Assembly: GCF_003347495.1 (NCBI RefSeq)
Contig: NZ_QCXY01000001.1
Span: forward strand, 992,001-1,056,000
Reading direction: 5' to 3'
From: Pleomorphovibrio marinus
GTDB lineage: Bacteria; Bacteroidota; Bacteroidia; Cytophagales; Cyclobacteriaceae
Length of the DNA stretch: 64,000 nt
The notes beneath the pieces were generated by a model. The model was not told where the DNA came from and made no database searches. It saw only the letters and a program-made list of their open reading frames with translations. Both the position numbers and the translations under genes were made by a program. Of the stretch, positions 25,382-34,076 are shown one piece after another; the first letter of the stretch is position 1, and every line of letters starts with the position of its first letter.

Positions 25382-26452
25382 TTGAATCCTTTGAAAGCGA
25401 TTGAAAGTACAACAAAAATTTCAGAAACGTACAACCTTGGAGGCATCCGTAAAATCAGCAAGTTTGGCTCTGGGCATATTCACAATACCTATTTGCTAAA
25501 TACAGACCGCCGGGACTACATTCTTCAGGGTTTCAACGATACGGTTTTCAGATTTCCAGACCGGATTGCCAATAACCTTAGGCTTATTTCAGAATATGAA
25601 AAGACCTCTGCATTACCCTTTGCTCTGCCCCTTCCCATACCCAATCAAAAGGGTGAGCTTTTCACAAAACTGGATGGTGAGCTATACCGGCTTTTCCAAT
25701 TTGTGGATGGGGCTACAAAGGACGCACTCCAAGAAACCTATCCTTGTAAAATTGCCGCATCTGCCTTCTCCAATTTTGTGAAGACCTATCTGGACTTAGA
25801 CGCCACATTGATGCAGGAAACTATTCAGGGTTTTCATGATTTGTCCCTAAGGTTTGATCAGTTTCAAGTGGCAGTAGCCAATAGCAAGAAAAAAATAAAT
25901 GGGCAATTGTCTCATCTGGTTGATTTTTACCTGGATCAAAAGGATTTGCTGGATAAGTACAAGGGGTATTGTAGTACTTTGCCACTGAGGGTGACTCATA
26001 ATGACACCAAAATCAACAATCTTATTTTCAATCACGAATTGAACCAAGTAAATGCCGTGATTGATTTGGATACCATAATGGCCGGATATGTGTTTTATGA
26101 CTTTGGGGATTTGGTCAGGACGGTGGCATGTACAGAAGACGAGGGATCGGTGAATTGGGAAAATATCGGCGTGGACCTGCCAAAATACCATGCCCTCATT
26201 GATGGGTTTTTTGAGCCATTAGTGGGAAGCTTAGACAAGGAGGAACTCCAATCCCTTATCTTTGGTGGCGAAATGATGACCTGTATTATGGGCTTAAGGT
26301 TTCTTACCGACTATTTAAATGGAAACATCTATTACCAAATTAGCTATCCAGAACAAAATTTCCACCGGTCCAAAAACCAGAGATGCTTGCTCCAAGCCCT
26401 TAAAATAAACAGGCCGTCCATTCAGGAACATGTAAACACCTGGGTAAAGTGA
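25382..26452 (+). CDS. aminoglycoside-phosphotransferase-fold sugar kinase, NahK-like
   Basis: A 356-residue APH-type kinase. Landmarks are GSGHIHNTYLL (nucleotide loop region), the catalytic RVTHNDTKINNLIFN (Asp as base) and the metal-binding VIDLDTIMAGYVFYDFGDLVR. Closest in pattern to N-acetylhexosamine 1-kinase and proteins once annotated as mucin desulfatase, which phosphorylate GlcNAc/GalNAc at O1. The start is a TTG; no in-frame ATG occurs before about residue 144. It is divergent from the sodium symporter, and recG follows 44 bases later on the same strand. Confidence 0.8.
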   Translation: MNPLKAIESTTKISETYNLGGIRKISKFGSGHIHNTYLLNTDRRDYILQGFNDTVFRFPDRIANNLRLISEYEKTSALPFALPLPIPNQKGELFTKLDGELYRLFQFVDGATKDALQETYPCKIAASAFSNFVKTYLDLDATLMQETIQGFHDLSLRFDQFQVAVANSKKKINGQLSHLVDFYLDQKDLLDKYKGYCSTLPLRVTHNDTKINNLIFNHELNQVNAVIDLDTIMAGYVFYDFGDLVRTVACTEDEGSVNWENIGVDLPKYHALIDGFFEPLVGSLDKEELQSLIFGGEMMTCIMGLRFLTDYLNGNIYYQISYPEQNFHRSKNQRCLLQALKINRPSIQEHVNTWVK

Positions 26453-26496
26453 GTTATTAGAGAATAATTTATAAGTGAACCAAACCACTCATTGCC

Positions 26497-28590
26497 TTGA
26501 ATGGAATATTTGAAACAGATGTAGCCTATTTAAAGGGTGTTGGGCCACAAAAGGCAGAGCTTTTAAACAAAGAGCTGCAGATTTTCAACTATGCTGATTT
26601 GGTTTCCCACTTCCCGTTTAGGTATGAGGACCGCAGTACCTTTTATAAGGTCAGCCAATTAAACCCCAACCTACCCCATGTGCAGGTAATCGGAAGGCTG
26701 GGAAAGATCGAGTCCCAAGGACTTGGAAGAAAAAGGCGCTTGGTAGCCCAATTCGCAGATGAAACGGGAACAATGGAGCTCACTTGGTTTAAGGGAATTC
26801 AATGGGTTGCAAAAAAACTTAAACCAAGTGCCTATTACGTAGCTTTTGGAAAGCCGGCTTTGTATGGAAGGAAATACAGTATGGCACACCCGGAATTGGA
26901 GCTACTTACGCAAAAGGAAAATGAAAAGAAAGCCTTACAGCCCATTTACCCCACCACCGAAAAGTTGAGGGGTAAATTTCTCGACAGCAAAGGCCTTTCC
27001 AGAATTATTGCCAATCTTTTGCCTATAGTTCTTTCCCAAATTCCAGAAACGCTGCCACTATCGATCAGGGCTCGATATGGCCTTATTGATAAAGCAATAG
27101 CCATTCGGAATATCCATTTTCCCGCCGACGAGCTTCAAATGCAAAAGGCCAGTTTCCGATTGAAATTCGAAGAATTTTTCTATCTGCAACTCAGGTTGCT
27201 TCGCATGAAGCTTTCAAGGATTGAAAAATTCAAGGGACAGGTTTTGCAAGACACCCAATTGCTCACCCATTTTTATAATACCCATCTTCCCTTTGCCCTC
27301 ACCAATGCCCAGAAGAGGGTTATTAAGGAAATTTATGCGGATCTCAAATCCGGAAAGCAGATGAATAGGCTTATTCAGGGTGATGTAGGCTCTGGAAAAA
27401 CCATCGTGGCCTTCATATGTCTCCTTGTGGCGATTGGTTCAGGTGCTCAAACCTGTATGATGGCCCCCACCGAAATTCTAGCCACCCAGCATTTTGAAGG
27501 ACTTAAGCACTTTGCCAAAAAAATGGGATTGAGCATTGGGCTGTTGACTGGGAGCACAAAAAAATCAGTAAGGACTAAACTGCACCAGGCATTAGCCACA
27601 GGGCATTTGAAGATCCTTATCGGAACCCACGCCTTGTTGGAAGACATTGTAGTTTTTGAAAACCTGGGTCTGGCCATCATTGATGAGCAGCATCGGTTTG
27701 GAGTTGCGCAAAGGGCAAAACTTTGGGCAAAAAACAAAGCTTTTATTCCTCATGTACTGGTGATGACCGCTACCCCAATTCCTAGAACCTTGGCAATGAC
27801 CCTATATGGGGATTTGGATATTTCTGTGATTGATGAGCTACCGAGCGGAAGAAAAGCCATACAAACAGTACATCGCTACGACAAGGATAGACTAAGGGTT
27901 TTTGGCTTCCTTCGGAAAGAAATCCAACAGGGGAGACAGGTTTATTTGGTGTATCCCCTGATAGAGGAGTCAGAAAAGTCAGACTTGAAGAACCTAATGG
28001 ATGGATATGAAAGTGTATGCAGGGCATTTCCTGAATTTCCCATCGGAATATTGCATGGCAACATGAAGGCTGCCGACAAGGAATATGAAATGGGAAGGTT
28101 TGCTAAAGGAGAAACAAAAATTCTGGTGGCCACCACCGTAATAGAAGTAGGAGTGAACGTGCCCAACGCCACGGTGATGGTGATTGAAAATGCTGAGCGT
28201 TTTGGTCTTTCTCAGTTGCACCAACTCAGGGGAAGGGTTGGCAGGGGTGCAAGCCAGTCCTATTGTATCCTGATGTCCAAATATGAGTTATCTAAGGATA
28301 GCAGGGTAAGGCTGGAAACCATGGTACGCACCAATAACGGCTTTGAGATAGCAGATGTTGACCTCAAACTTAGGGGTCCCGGAGACCTGGCAGGGACGCA
28401 ACAATCCGGACTTATGGATCTTACTATTGCTGACCTTAGTAAGGATGCTCCCATCTTGAGCCGGGCTAGGGAAGCTGCATTGGATTTACTTCAAGGCGAT
28501 GCAGAGTTGACCCTTCCGGAAAATGCCTGTGTGAAAGAACAAATAAAAAGGCAAAAAAAGGGAGCACTAAACTGGAGTAGAATCTCTTAA
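26497..28590 (+). CDS. recG: ATP-dependent DNA helicase RecG
   Basis: Fork-reversal helicase of 697 residues. The wedge domain begins with VAYLKGVGPQKAELLNKEL, followed by FPFRYEDRS. Helicase motifs are NRLIQGDVGSGKT (I), MMAPTEILATQH, IIDEQHRFGVAQR (II), MTATPIPRTLAMTLYGDLD (III), VGVNVPNATVM, and QLHQLRGRVGRG (VI). All are intact. It starts at TTG 26497; the ATG three bases later is out of frame. It may share a transcript with the kinase gene before it. Confidence 0.96.
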   Translation: MNGIFETDVAYLKGVGPQKAELLNKELQIFNYADLVSHFPFRYEDRSTFYKVSQLNPNLPHVQVIGRLGKIESQGLGRKRRLVAQFADETGTMELTWFKGIQWVAKKLKPSAYYVAFGKPALYGRKYSMAHPELELLTQKENEKKALQPIYPTTEKLRGKFLDSKGLSRIIANLLPIVLSQIPETLPLSIRARYGLIDKAIAIRNIHFPADELQMQKASFRLKFEEFFYLQLRLLRMKLSRIEKFKGQVLQDTQLLTHFYNTHLPFALTNAQKRVIKEIYADLKSGKQMNRLIQGDVGSGKTIVAFICLLVAIGSGAQTCMMAPTEILATQHFEGLKHFAKKMGLSIGLLTGSTKKSVRTKLHQALATGHLKILIGTHALLEDIVVFENLGLAIIDEQHRFGVAQRAKLWAKNKAFIPHVLVMTATPIPRTLAMTLYGDLDISVIDELPSGRKAIQTVHRYDKDRLRVFGFLRKEIQQGRQVYLVYPLIEESEKSDLKNLMDGYESVCRAFPEFPIGILHGNMKAADKEYEMGRFAKGETKILVATTVIEVGVNVPNATVMVIENAERFGLSQLHQLRGRVGRGASQSYCILMSKYELSKDSRVRLETMVRTNNGFEIADVDLKLRGPGDLAGTQQSGLMDLTIADLSKDAPILSRAREAALDLLQGDAELTLPENACVKEQIKRQKKGALNWSRIS

Positions 28591-28668
28591 ACCAGAATAT
28601 TTTATTTTTATTTATCAATTTGGTATGATTTTTACTCTATTTAATGGAACATTAAAACCCATTTTGTT

Positions 28669-29505
28669 ATGATAAAGTCATTACCTGTTTTGCTTATTTT
28701 TTTAGCAATCCTTAGTTTCTCCTGCGTTTCGAAAAAGAAATATTTGGATGCCAATATAAGGATAAGTAATCTTACCAGAAACCTAAGCGACCTGGAGGAG
28801 GAACTGGCCGATACCAAGGAAAAACTATCCCGTACGGAGAGGCAACTCAATAGGGTAAAAATTGAACTTGAGAGGGAGCAGACCCTAAATGAAAACCTGA
28901 ATGATCGATTGGCAAAGGCACAATCCACCTCAACCTCCGTTCAGCAAGAATTGTCCGAAAAGGAAAGGAGGTTATTGGAGCAGCAAGAAAAGCTCGATAA
29001 CCTGCAATCCCTTCTCGATGAGCAAAAGGCCATAATGGGTGGCTTGAAAGAAACAGTGGACCGGGCTCTGATCCAGTACAGATCCGATGAATTGCAGGTA
29101 TACGAACAAGGAGGCAAGCTCTACGTTTCCTTGCAGGATAAGTTGCTTTTTCCCTCTGGAAGCGCAACAGTAAACAAAGAAGGAACAGAGGCTTTGGGTA
29201 AACTAGCCGAGGTTCTAATCAATAATGAAGACATAGAGATAATGGTGGAAGGTCATACGGACAACGTTCCGATTAGAGGAAGGTTTGAAGACAACTGGGC
29301 ACTAAGTACAGCCAGGGCAACGGCAATTGTGCGTATTTTGACAGAAAATTATGAGGTAGAGCCGGAAAGGGTAACTGCCGCCGGAAGAAGCTATTATGAC
29401 CCCAAGGATTCGAATGAGACTAGTGAAGGAAGGGCAAAAAACAGGAGAACAGAAATAATACTTACTCCAAATCTAGACGAGTTGTTTAATCTTTTAAGGC
29501 AATAA
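28669..29505 (+). CDS. OmpA family peptidoglycan-associated lipoprotein with coiled coil
   Basis: A 278-residue exported protein. The hydrophobic leader ends in ILSFSCVSKKKYLDA, a lipobox-like signal with Cys19 as lipidation site. A long coiled coil follows (about 30-120, heptads rich in Glu, Leu, Arg), then a C-terminal OmpA/MotB domain with MVEGHTDNVPIRG, WALSTARA and GRAKNRRTEI, which binds peptidoglycan. It probably links the outer membrane to the cell wall. The RluE-like gene starts 1 base after its stop, so they share a transcript. Confidence 0.9.
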   Translation: MIKSLPVLLIFLAILSFSCVSKKKYLDANIRISNLTRNLSDLEEELADTKEKLSRTERQLNRVKIELEREQTLNENLNDRLAKAQSTSTSVQQELSEKERRLLEQQEKLDNLQSLLDEQKAIMGGLKETVDRALIQYRSDELQVYEQGGKLYVSLQDKLLFPSGSATVNKEGTEALGKLAEVLINNEDIEIMVEGHTDNVPIRGRFEDNWALSTARATAIVRILTENYEVEPERVTAAGRSYYDPKDSNETSEGRAKNRRTEIILTPNLDELFNLLRQ

Positions 29506-29506
29506 A

Positions 29507-30136
29507 ATGCCACTCTATTTTCTGGTATACAAGCCTTTCGGTGTGCTATCTCAGTTTAGTGGGGATGGAGATACGCTAAAGACCTTATATGATTTTCCTT
29601 CCGACGTATATCCTGTAGGAAGACTGGACAAGGATAGTGAAGGTCTGCTTCTTGTCACCAACGATAAAGCACTTAACCATTATTTACTTGACCCTAAGTA
29701 CGGGCATATAAGGACGTATTGGGTTCAAGTAGAAGGAGAGATTACCCCACAGGCCATATCAGCCTTGGAGAGAGGGGTAAGGATAAAAGTTGGACAAGGG
29801 TATTACGTAACCAAAAAGGCGAAAGCTGATTTTATTGCCAAGGAACCCAATCTTCCACCTCGTAATCCCCCCATTCGGTTTAGGAAAAACGTGCCTGAGT
29901 CTTGGATTAGCCTTTCTTTGACTGAGGGGAAAAACAGGCAAGTTAGGAAAATGACTGCGGCAGTGGGGTTTCCCACTTTGAGATTGGTCAGGTGGGGGAC
30001 GGAAAAGTTAAGCATAGAGGGATTTGGCGTAGGTGAAGTCAGGATTCTATCACAGGCAGAAGTTCTTCATGGCCTACAGCTAGAGCCAGGAACCTTAGAA
30101 AACAAGAATAAAAAGCAAAACCGATCATCCAGATAA
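29507..30136 (+). CDS. rRNA pseudouridine synthase, RluE-like
   Basis: A 209-residue stand-alone pseudouridine synthase without S4 domain, the RluE/RluF-like short form for 23S rRNA. The catalytic motif is VGRLDKDSEGLLLVTND with the nucleophile Asp, and the C-terminal SLTEGKNRQVRKMTAAVGFPTLRL is typical. The ATG starts 1 base after the OmpA gene stop. It is the second RluB/RluE-type enzyme of the window, the first being at 0.7-1.7 kb. Confidence 0.9.
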   Translation: MPLYFLVYKPFGVLSQFSGDGDTLKTLYDFPSDVYPVGRLDKDSEGLLLVTNDKALNHYLLDPKYGHIRTYWVQVEGEITPQAISALERGVRIKVGQGYYVTKKAKADFIAKEPNLPPRNPPIRFRKNVPESWISLSLTEGKNRQVRKMTAAVGFPTLRLVRWGTEKLSIEGFGVGEVRILSQAEVLHGLQLEPGTLENKNKKQNRSSR

Positions 30137-30244
30137 ATTGTGAATTATAGTGGATTTATCCTAATTTAGGCCATTGAAGCGAAGCAAAAACCAATATGAA
30201 GTAAAATGCTTCGTTAGCAGCATGAACAGTTTTAATTTTAGGAA

Positions 30245-31216
30245 ATGTATCAAGACAAGATCCAGGAAGTAATACAAGAAGTCAAGAAGGTAGTAGTTGG
30301 GCAAGACAGGATGGTAAATCGATTGTTGGTGGGCTTATTCACCAATGGCCATATTTTGTTGGAAGGAGTTCCAGGTCTGGCAAAAACCCTAACGGTGAAT
30401 ACCCTTGCCAAGGTACTCCACCTTGACTTTAAGAGAATTCAATTTACCCCTGACCTTTTGCCCTCTGATTTGATTGGCACTATGATCTATAATCAGCTTA
30501 ATGCTAATTTTGAAGTTAAAAAGGGGCCAATTTTTTCCAACATCATACTTGCAGATGAGGTCAACAGGTCACCGGCCAAGGTTCAGTCTGCCTTGCTTGA
30601 GGCCATGCAGGAAAAACAAGTGACAATTGGGGAGACAACTTATTTACTCGATAAGCCTTTTTTGGTCTTGGCTACACAAAACCCTGTAGATCAAGAAGGC
30701 ACCTATCCCCTTCCTGAGGCCCAGGTGGACAGGTTTATGATGAAAGTGAATATCGATTATCCTTCCAAAAATGAAGAAATGGAGGTGATGAGGAGGATGA
30801 CCAATGCCTTTTTTGCCTCCGATGTAAACGCTATTTTAAGTAAGGAGGAGATTTTTGATATCAGAAAGGAAATCAATAATGTGAAGATAGCCGAACCATT
30901 GGAACGCTATATTATAGAGTTGGTGTTTTCCACACGATTTCCTCAAAATTATGGAATGAAGGAGGAGGCATCCTACATCCAGTTTGGAGCTTCACCCAGA
31001 GCAAGTATCAATTTGAACCTGGCAGCTAGGGCTGTTGCTTATATGGAAGGAAGAGAATATGTGTTGCCTGAAGATATTAAAGAGGTGGCTTTGGATGTGT
31101 TGAATCACCGAATCCTTCTCAATTATGAAGCAGAAGCTGACAATGTTAGCACCAGGGACCTAATCCATAGAATCTTGGACAAAATACCCCTAAATAAGTC
31201 TGCGGCTTTTAACTGA
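30245..31216 (+). CDS. MoxR family AAA+ ATPase
   Basis: A 323-residue AAA+ chaperone-like ATPase. Walker A is LLEGVPGLAKTLTVNTLAK, Walker B is IILADEVNRSPAKVQSALLEAM, and sensor 1 is LVLATQNPVDQEGTYPLPEAQ. The C-terminal lid contains GASPRASINL. MoxR proteins usually work with a DUF58 and a VWA protein encoded next door. Here neither gene is present: a histidine kinase gene follows 109 bases later. It is a complete, normal-length member in an unusual place. Confidence 0.93.
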   Translation: MYQDKIQEVIQEVKKVVVGQDRMVNRLLVGLFTNGHILLEGVPGLAKTLTVNTLAKVLHLDFKRIQFTPDLLPSDLIGTMIYNQLNANFEVKKGPIFSNIILADEVNRSPAKVQSALLEAMQEKQVTIGETTYLLDKPFLVLATQNPVDQEGTYPLPEAQVDRFMMKVNIDYPSKNEEMEVMRRMTNAFFASDVNAILSKEEIFDIRKEINNVKIAEPLERYIIELVFSTRFPQNYGMKEEASYIQFGASPRASINLNLAARAVAYMEGREYVLPEDIKEVALDVLNHRILLNYEAEADNVSTRDLIHRILDKIPLNKSAAFN

Positions 31217-31295
31217 TCTTCAATTCTTCTGTCAAGCTTTGTTTTAAACCTTCCATCCCAAGATTTAGGTAATGTGATATTAGTTTAGTTTTATC

Positions 31296-31322
31296 CTGAC
31301 AAATTTTTACATTTATTGTCAG
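31296..31322 (+). promoter_or_regulatory. inverted repeat before the LytS-type kinase gene
   Basis: Perfect 7-bp arms CTGACAA (31296-31302) and TTGTCAG (31316-31322) with a 13-base AT-rich spacer, ending 3 bases before the ATG. It could be an operator or a leader hairpin that hides the start codon. Confidence 0.4.
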
Positions 31323-31325
31323 TTT

Positions 31326-32375
31326 ATGGATAAAAACAAACTTTATTGGCTACTTCAAATTACAGGATGGCTGGCTTATGCACTTGTGAGCCTTTTTTTT
31401 GCCTCACTCAGTAGGGGAGTAACTCCCATATTGGTAGGGGCTTATCTGTCCTTGGCCACTTTTTATTTTTTATCCACCCATGTATTTAGGTATGTCATCA
31501 AGAACCATGGATGGTTTGATTTTCCGATTGAAAAATTGCTCATCCGAGTATTTATGGCCATTAGCCTGCTGAGTATCATAAATGCTGGTGTTCAGATAGT
31601 GATTAAAATCATTTTTGACATATTTGATGCCAGTGAAGAATTTTCCCCCTACGTCTTGTTGGCAAATGTGATAGGTAGTTATATTTTTTATACCCTGTGG
31701 TCCATGATTTATTTTCTGTATTATTTTTTAAACAACTACAATTCTACCCTTAAATACCAGGCGAAAATTAATGAGATCAAATTAATCCAACTCCGAAATC
31801 AACTGAATCCCCACTTTATCTTCAATGCGCTCAACAGTGTCAGGGCTTTAGTGGATGAAGATCCCAGAAAAGCCAAATCTGCTATAACCCAGCTTTCCAA
31901 TATACTCCGATACGCCCTAATTGTGGATAAGCATAAAACCATCCCCTTTGGAGAGGAACTGAATACGGTAAAAGATTATCTCAACTTGGAAACCATAAGG
32001 TTTGAAGAGCGCCTGAAAGTCATTTATGAGATAGAAGATGCCGCGTATCACTACAGGATACCCCCAATGATGTTACAGACCATCGTAGAGAATGCCATTA
32101 AACATGGCATCAGTAACCTGATGAGGGGTGGGGTAATCCTGATAAAATGCAATATTGGAATTTTGGAGGATCTCTACATTTGGGTTAAAAATAGTGGGCA
32201 GTTAAAGGAAAAAAAGGAAAACCACAACAAAACAGGTGGGCATGGGATATCCAACACCATTGAGCGGTTAAAATTGATTTATAATGGTAAAGCATCCTTC
32301 AAAATCTTTAACCATGGTGAAGATTTTGTGGTGACCGAAATAAAAATACCAAAACAAAGTAGTAACTTAGAATAA
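31326..32375 (+). CDS. LytS-type sensor histidine kinase
   Basis: A 349-residue membrane kinase with four hydrophobic helices in residues 1-140 and no visible extracellular sensor domain. The His_kinase domain follows, with QLNPHFIFNALNSVRALVDE (phospho-acceptor His region), then the ATPase domain with MMLQTIVENAIKHG (N box) and GGHGISNTIERL (G box). It is paired with the LytTR response regulator gene 13 bases downstream, and together they form a two-component system of the LytS/LytR class. Confidence 0.92.
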   Translation: MDKNKLYWLLQITGWLAYALVSLFFASLSRGVTPILVGAYLSLATFYFLSTHVFRYVIKNHGWFDFPIEKLLIRVFMAISLLSIINAGVQIVIKIIFDIFDASEEFSPYVLLANVIGSYIFYTLWSMIYFLYYFLNNYNSTLKYQAKINEIKLIQLRNQLNPHFIFNALNSVRALVDEDPRKAKSAITQLSNILRYALIVDKHKTIPFGEELNTVKDYLNLETIRFEERLKVIYEIEDAAYHYRIPPMMLQTIVENAIKHGISNLMRGGVILIKCNIGILEDLYIWVKNSGQLKEKKENHNKTGGHGISNTIERLKLIYNGKASFKIFNHGEDFVVTEIKIPKQSSNLE

Positions 32376-32388
32376 AAATATCAGAAAA

Positions 32389-33120
32389 ATGCGTGCACTT
32401 ATTGTAGATGACGAAAGGTTGGCAAGAAAGGAATTGATGAGTCTTCTTTCCATTCATGACAATGTTGAGGTAATTGGAGAAGCACTTAATGTAGATGACG
32501 CCAAGGAAAAGATAGAACAGCAGCAGCCGGATGTCATATTCCTAGACATCCAAATGCCTGAAAAAACAGGATTCGACTTGTTGGAGGAATTGGATCATGT
32601 TCCATTGGTGGTTTTTATTACTGCATATGATGAATTTGCCATCCAGGCTTTTCAGGTTAATGCCCTCGATTACCTGCTCAAACCCATAGAACCAGAGAGG
32701 TTGGCGGAGACCTTGAAAAAATTGGAAAGGAAACTGGAAGAGCTAAAGAATGAGAAGGAGGACGTGGAAAGTAGTCCCGACAAACTTACCCTCAACGACC
32801 AGGTTTTTGTGAAAGATGGGGACAGGTGCTGGTTTGTAAAATTGGCTAACGTGAGATTATTTGAGTCTGATGGCAATTACATCAAGGTATACTTTGATAA
32901 CAACAAGCCAATGATCCACAAATCCCTAAATGCACTAGACGAAAGGCTGGATGAGAAATCCTTCTTCAGGGCTAGCCGTAAACACATTATCAACTTGAGC
33001 TGGGTAGAATCCATAGAGCCCTGGTTTAATGGGGGCTTGGTGGTAACCTTAAAAGGCGGGGACAGGATTGAAGTGAGTAGAAGGCAAGCTGCACGCTTCA
33101 AAGATCTAATGAGCCTTTAA
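32389..33120 (+). CDS. LytTR response regulator
   Basis: A 243-residue regulator with a receiver domain (acidic pocket DDE near residue 8, phospho-Asp in VIFLDIQMPEKTG, signal residues FITAYDEFAIQAF, Lys in YLLKPIEPERL) and a C-terminal LytTR DNA-binding domain (LFESDGNYIKVYF, FRASRKHIINLSWVESIEPW). It lies 13 bases behind the LytS-type kinase and is almost certainly its output partner. Confidence 0.93.
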   Translation: MRALIVDDERLARKELMSLLSIHDNVEVIGEALNVDDAKEKIEQQQPDVIFLDIQMPEKTGFDLLEELDHVPLVVFITAYDEFAIQAFQVNALDYLLKPIEPERLAETLKKLERKLEELKNEKEDVESSPDKLTLNDQVFVKDGDRCWFVKLANVRLFESDGNYIKVYFDNNKPMIHKSLNALDERLDEKSFFRASRKHIINLSWVESIEPWFNGGLVVTLKGGDRIEVSRRQAARFKDLMSL

Positions 33121-33149
33121 ATGATTATCGGTATGTTTTTTGCGCACTT

Positions 33150-33171
33150 AGTTTACATCTTGATGTAAACT
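33150..33171. repeat. perfect 22-bp palindrome between LytTR genes
   Basis: AGTTTACATC at 33150-33159 and GATGTAAACT at 33162-33171 around TT. It lies 30 bases after the first LytTR gene and 136 bases before the second. There is no T-run on either side, so an operator is as likely as a terminator. Confidence 0.55.
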
Positions 33172-33306
33172 ATTGTATATTTAATAAAATGTTCTCTCTT
33201 TACAGCTTATTTAAAATGAGCGAAAGACCTCGTTGAAACGCAAATCGAAAACTAATAAATTAGGAAAACTTTCCTCCTTTAATTTTTAACTAAATGGACA
33301 ACCAAC

Positions 33307-34062
33307 ATGAAAGAAGAACGCATTTTGATAGTAGAGGATGATGTAAATATCTCTGAAAATATCGAAGAGATACTCCAACTTTTGGGTTATGTCAATATTG
33401 ATATTGCCAATTCTGCAAACCAGGCCATCAAAGTAGTAAAGAAATACCGGCCGGATATGGTGTTTATGGACATCAAGTTAAAAGGAGACAAAGATGGCAT
33501 TGAACTCGGGGAGATTATCCAGCAAATGGTGGATGCGCCCATCGTATATGTGACCTCCTACAGTGACCCGGCCATCATAGAGAGGGCCAAAAGAACCCAT
33601 CCTGCTGGCTTTATTGTTAAGCCATTTAACAGCAACGATATTCATGCAATGGTAGAGATAGTCCTTTACAACCAAAGGACGAGGCCGATGTTGATGGATG
33701 GTGGTTCTCCTGGATTGGATGTAAGCCCATATTTGGTGACAGACGCGGTTTATATAAAAGCAGACAATGCATTTGAGAGAGTGGACTACAAGGATATCTA
33801 TTATGTGGAGGCCAATGGAAATATGGTGACAATTTTTACCAAAAACAGAAACTTCACCATACGGAAGTCCATGAAGGATATGGAGGACAAGTTGCCTTCT
33901 CAGCTTTTCCTGCGGGTTCAAAAATCATTCATTGTCCAGTTGGCACAAATAGACAATTTCAACACCAAAGAAATAAACCTCAAGACTGGTGACGTGGTGC
34001 CAGTGGGAAGGCAGTACTACAATAGCTTTTTGGCCAAGTTGAATACCATTACGGAGAGTTAA
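33307..34062 (+). CDS. second LytTR response regulator, unpaired
   Basis: A 251-residue protein: receiver (EDDVNISENIEEIL, phospho-Asp in MVFMDIKLKGDKDG, VTSYSDPAIIERA, Lys in GFIVKPFNSND) followed by LytTR (IYYVEANGNMVTIF, FLRVQKSFIVQLAQID). No kinase gene is next to it, so it may be driven by the LytS-type kinase upstream or by a hybrid kinase elsewhere. Sequence divergence from the other regulator is high, so it is not a recent duplication. It converges with the phoH gene, 14 bases apart. Confidence 0.92.
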   Translation: MKEERILIVEDDVNISENIEEILQLLGYVNIDIANSANQAIKVVKKYRPDMVFMDIKLKGDKDGIELGEIIQQMVDAPIVYVTSYSDPAIIERAKRTHPAGFIVKPFNSNDIHAMVEIVLYNQRTRPMLMDGGSPGLDVSPYLVTDAVYIKADNAFERVDYKDIYYVEANGNMVTIFTKNRNFTIRKSMKDMEDKLPSQLFLRVQKSFIVQLAQIDNFNTKEINLKTGDVVPVGRQYYNSFLAKLNTITES

Positions 34063-34076
34063 ACAGAATTTTCCCC

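Noticed and set aside
30171-30220. Inverted repeat CGAAGCA / TGCTTCG before the MoxR gene as a terminator
   Set aside because: The stem is only 7 bp with a 20-base loop and has no T-run; too weak to call.
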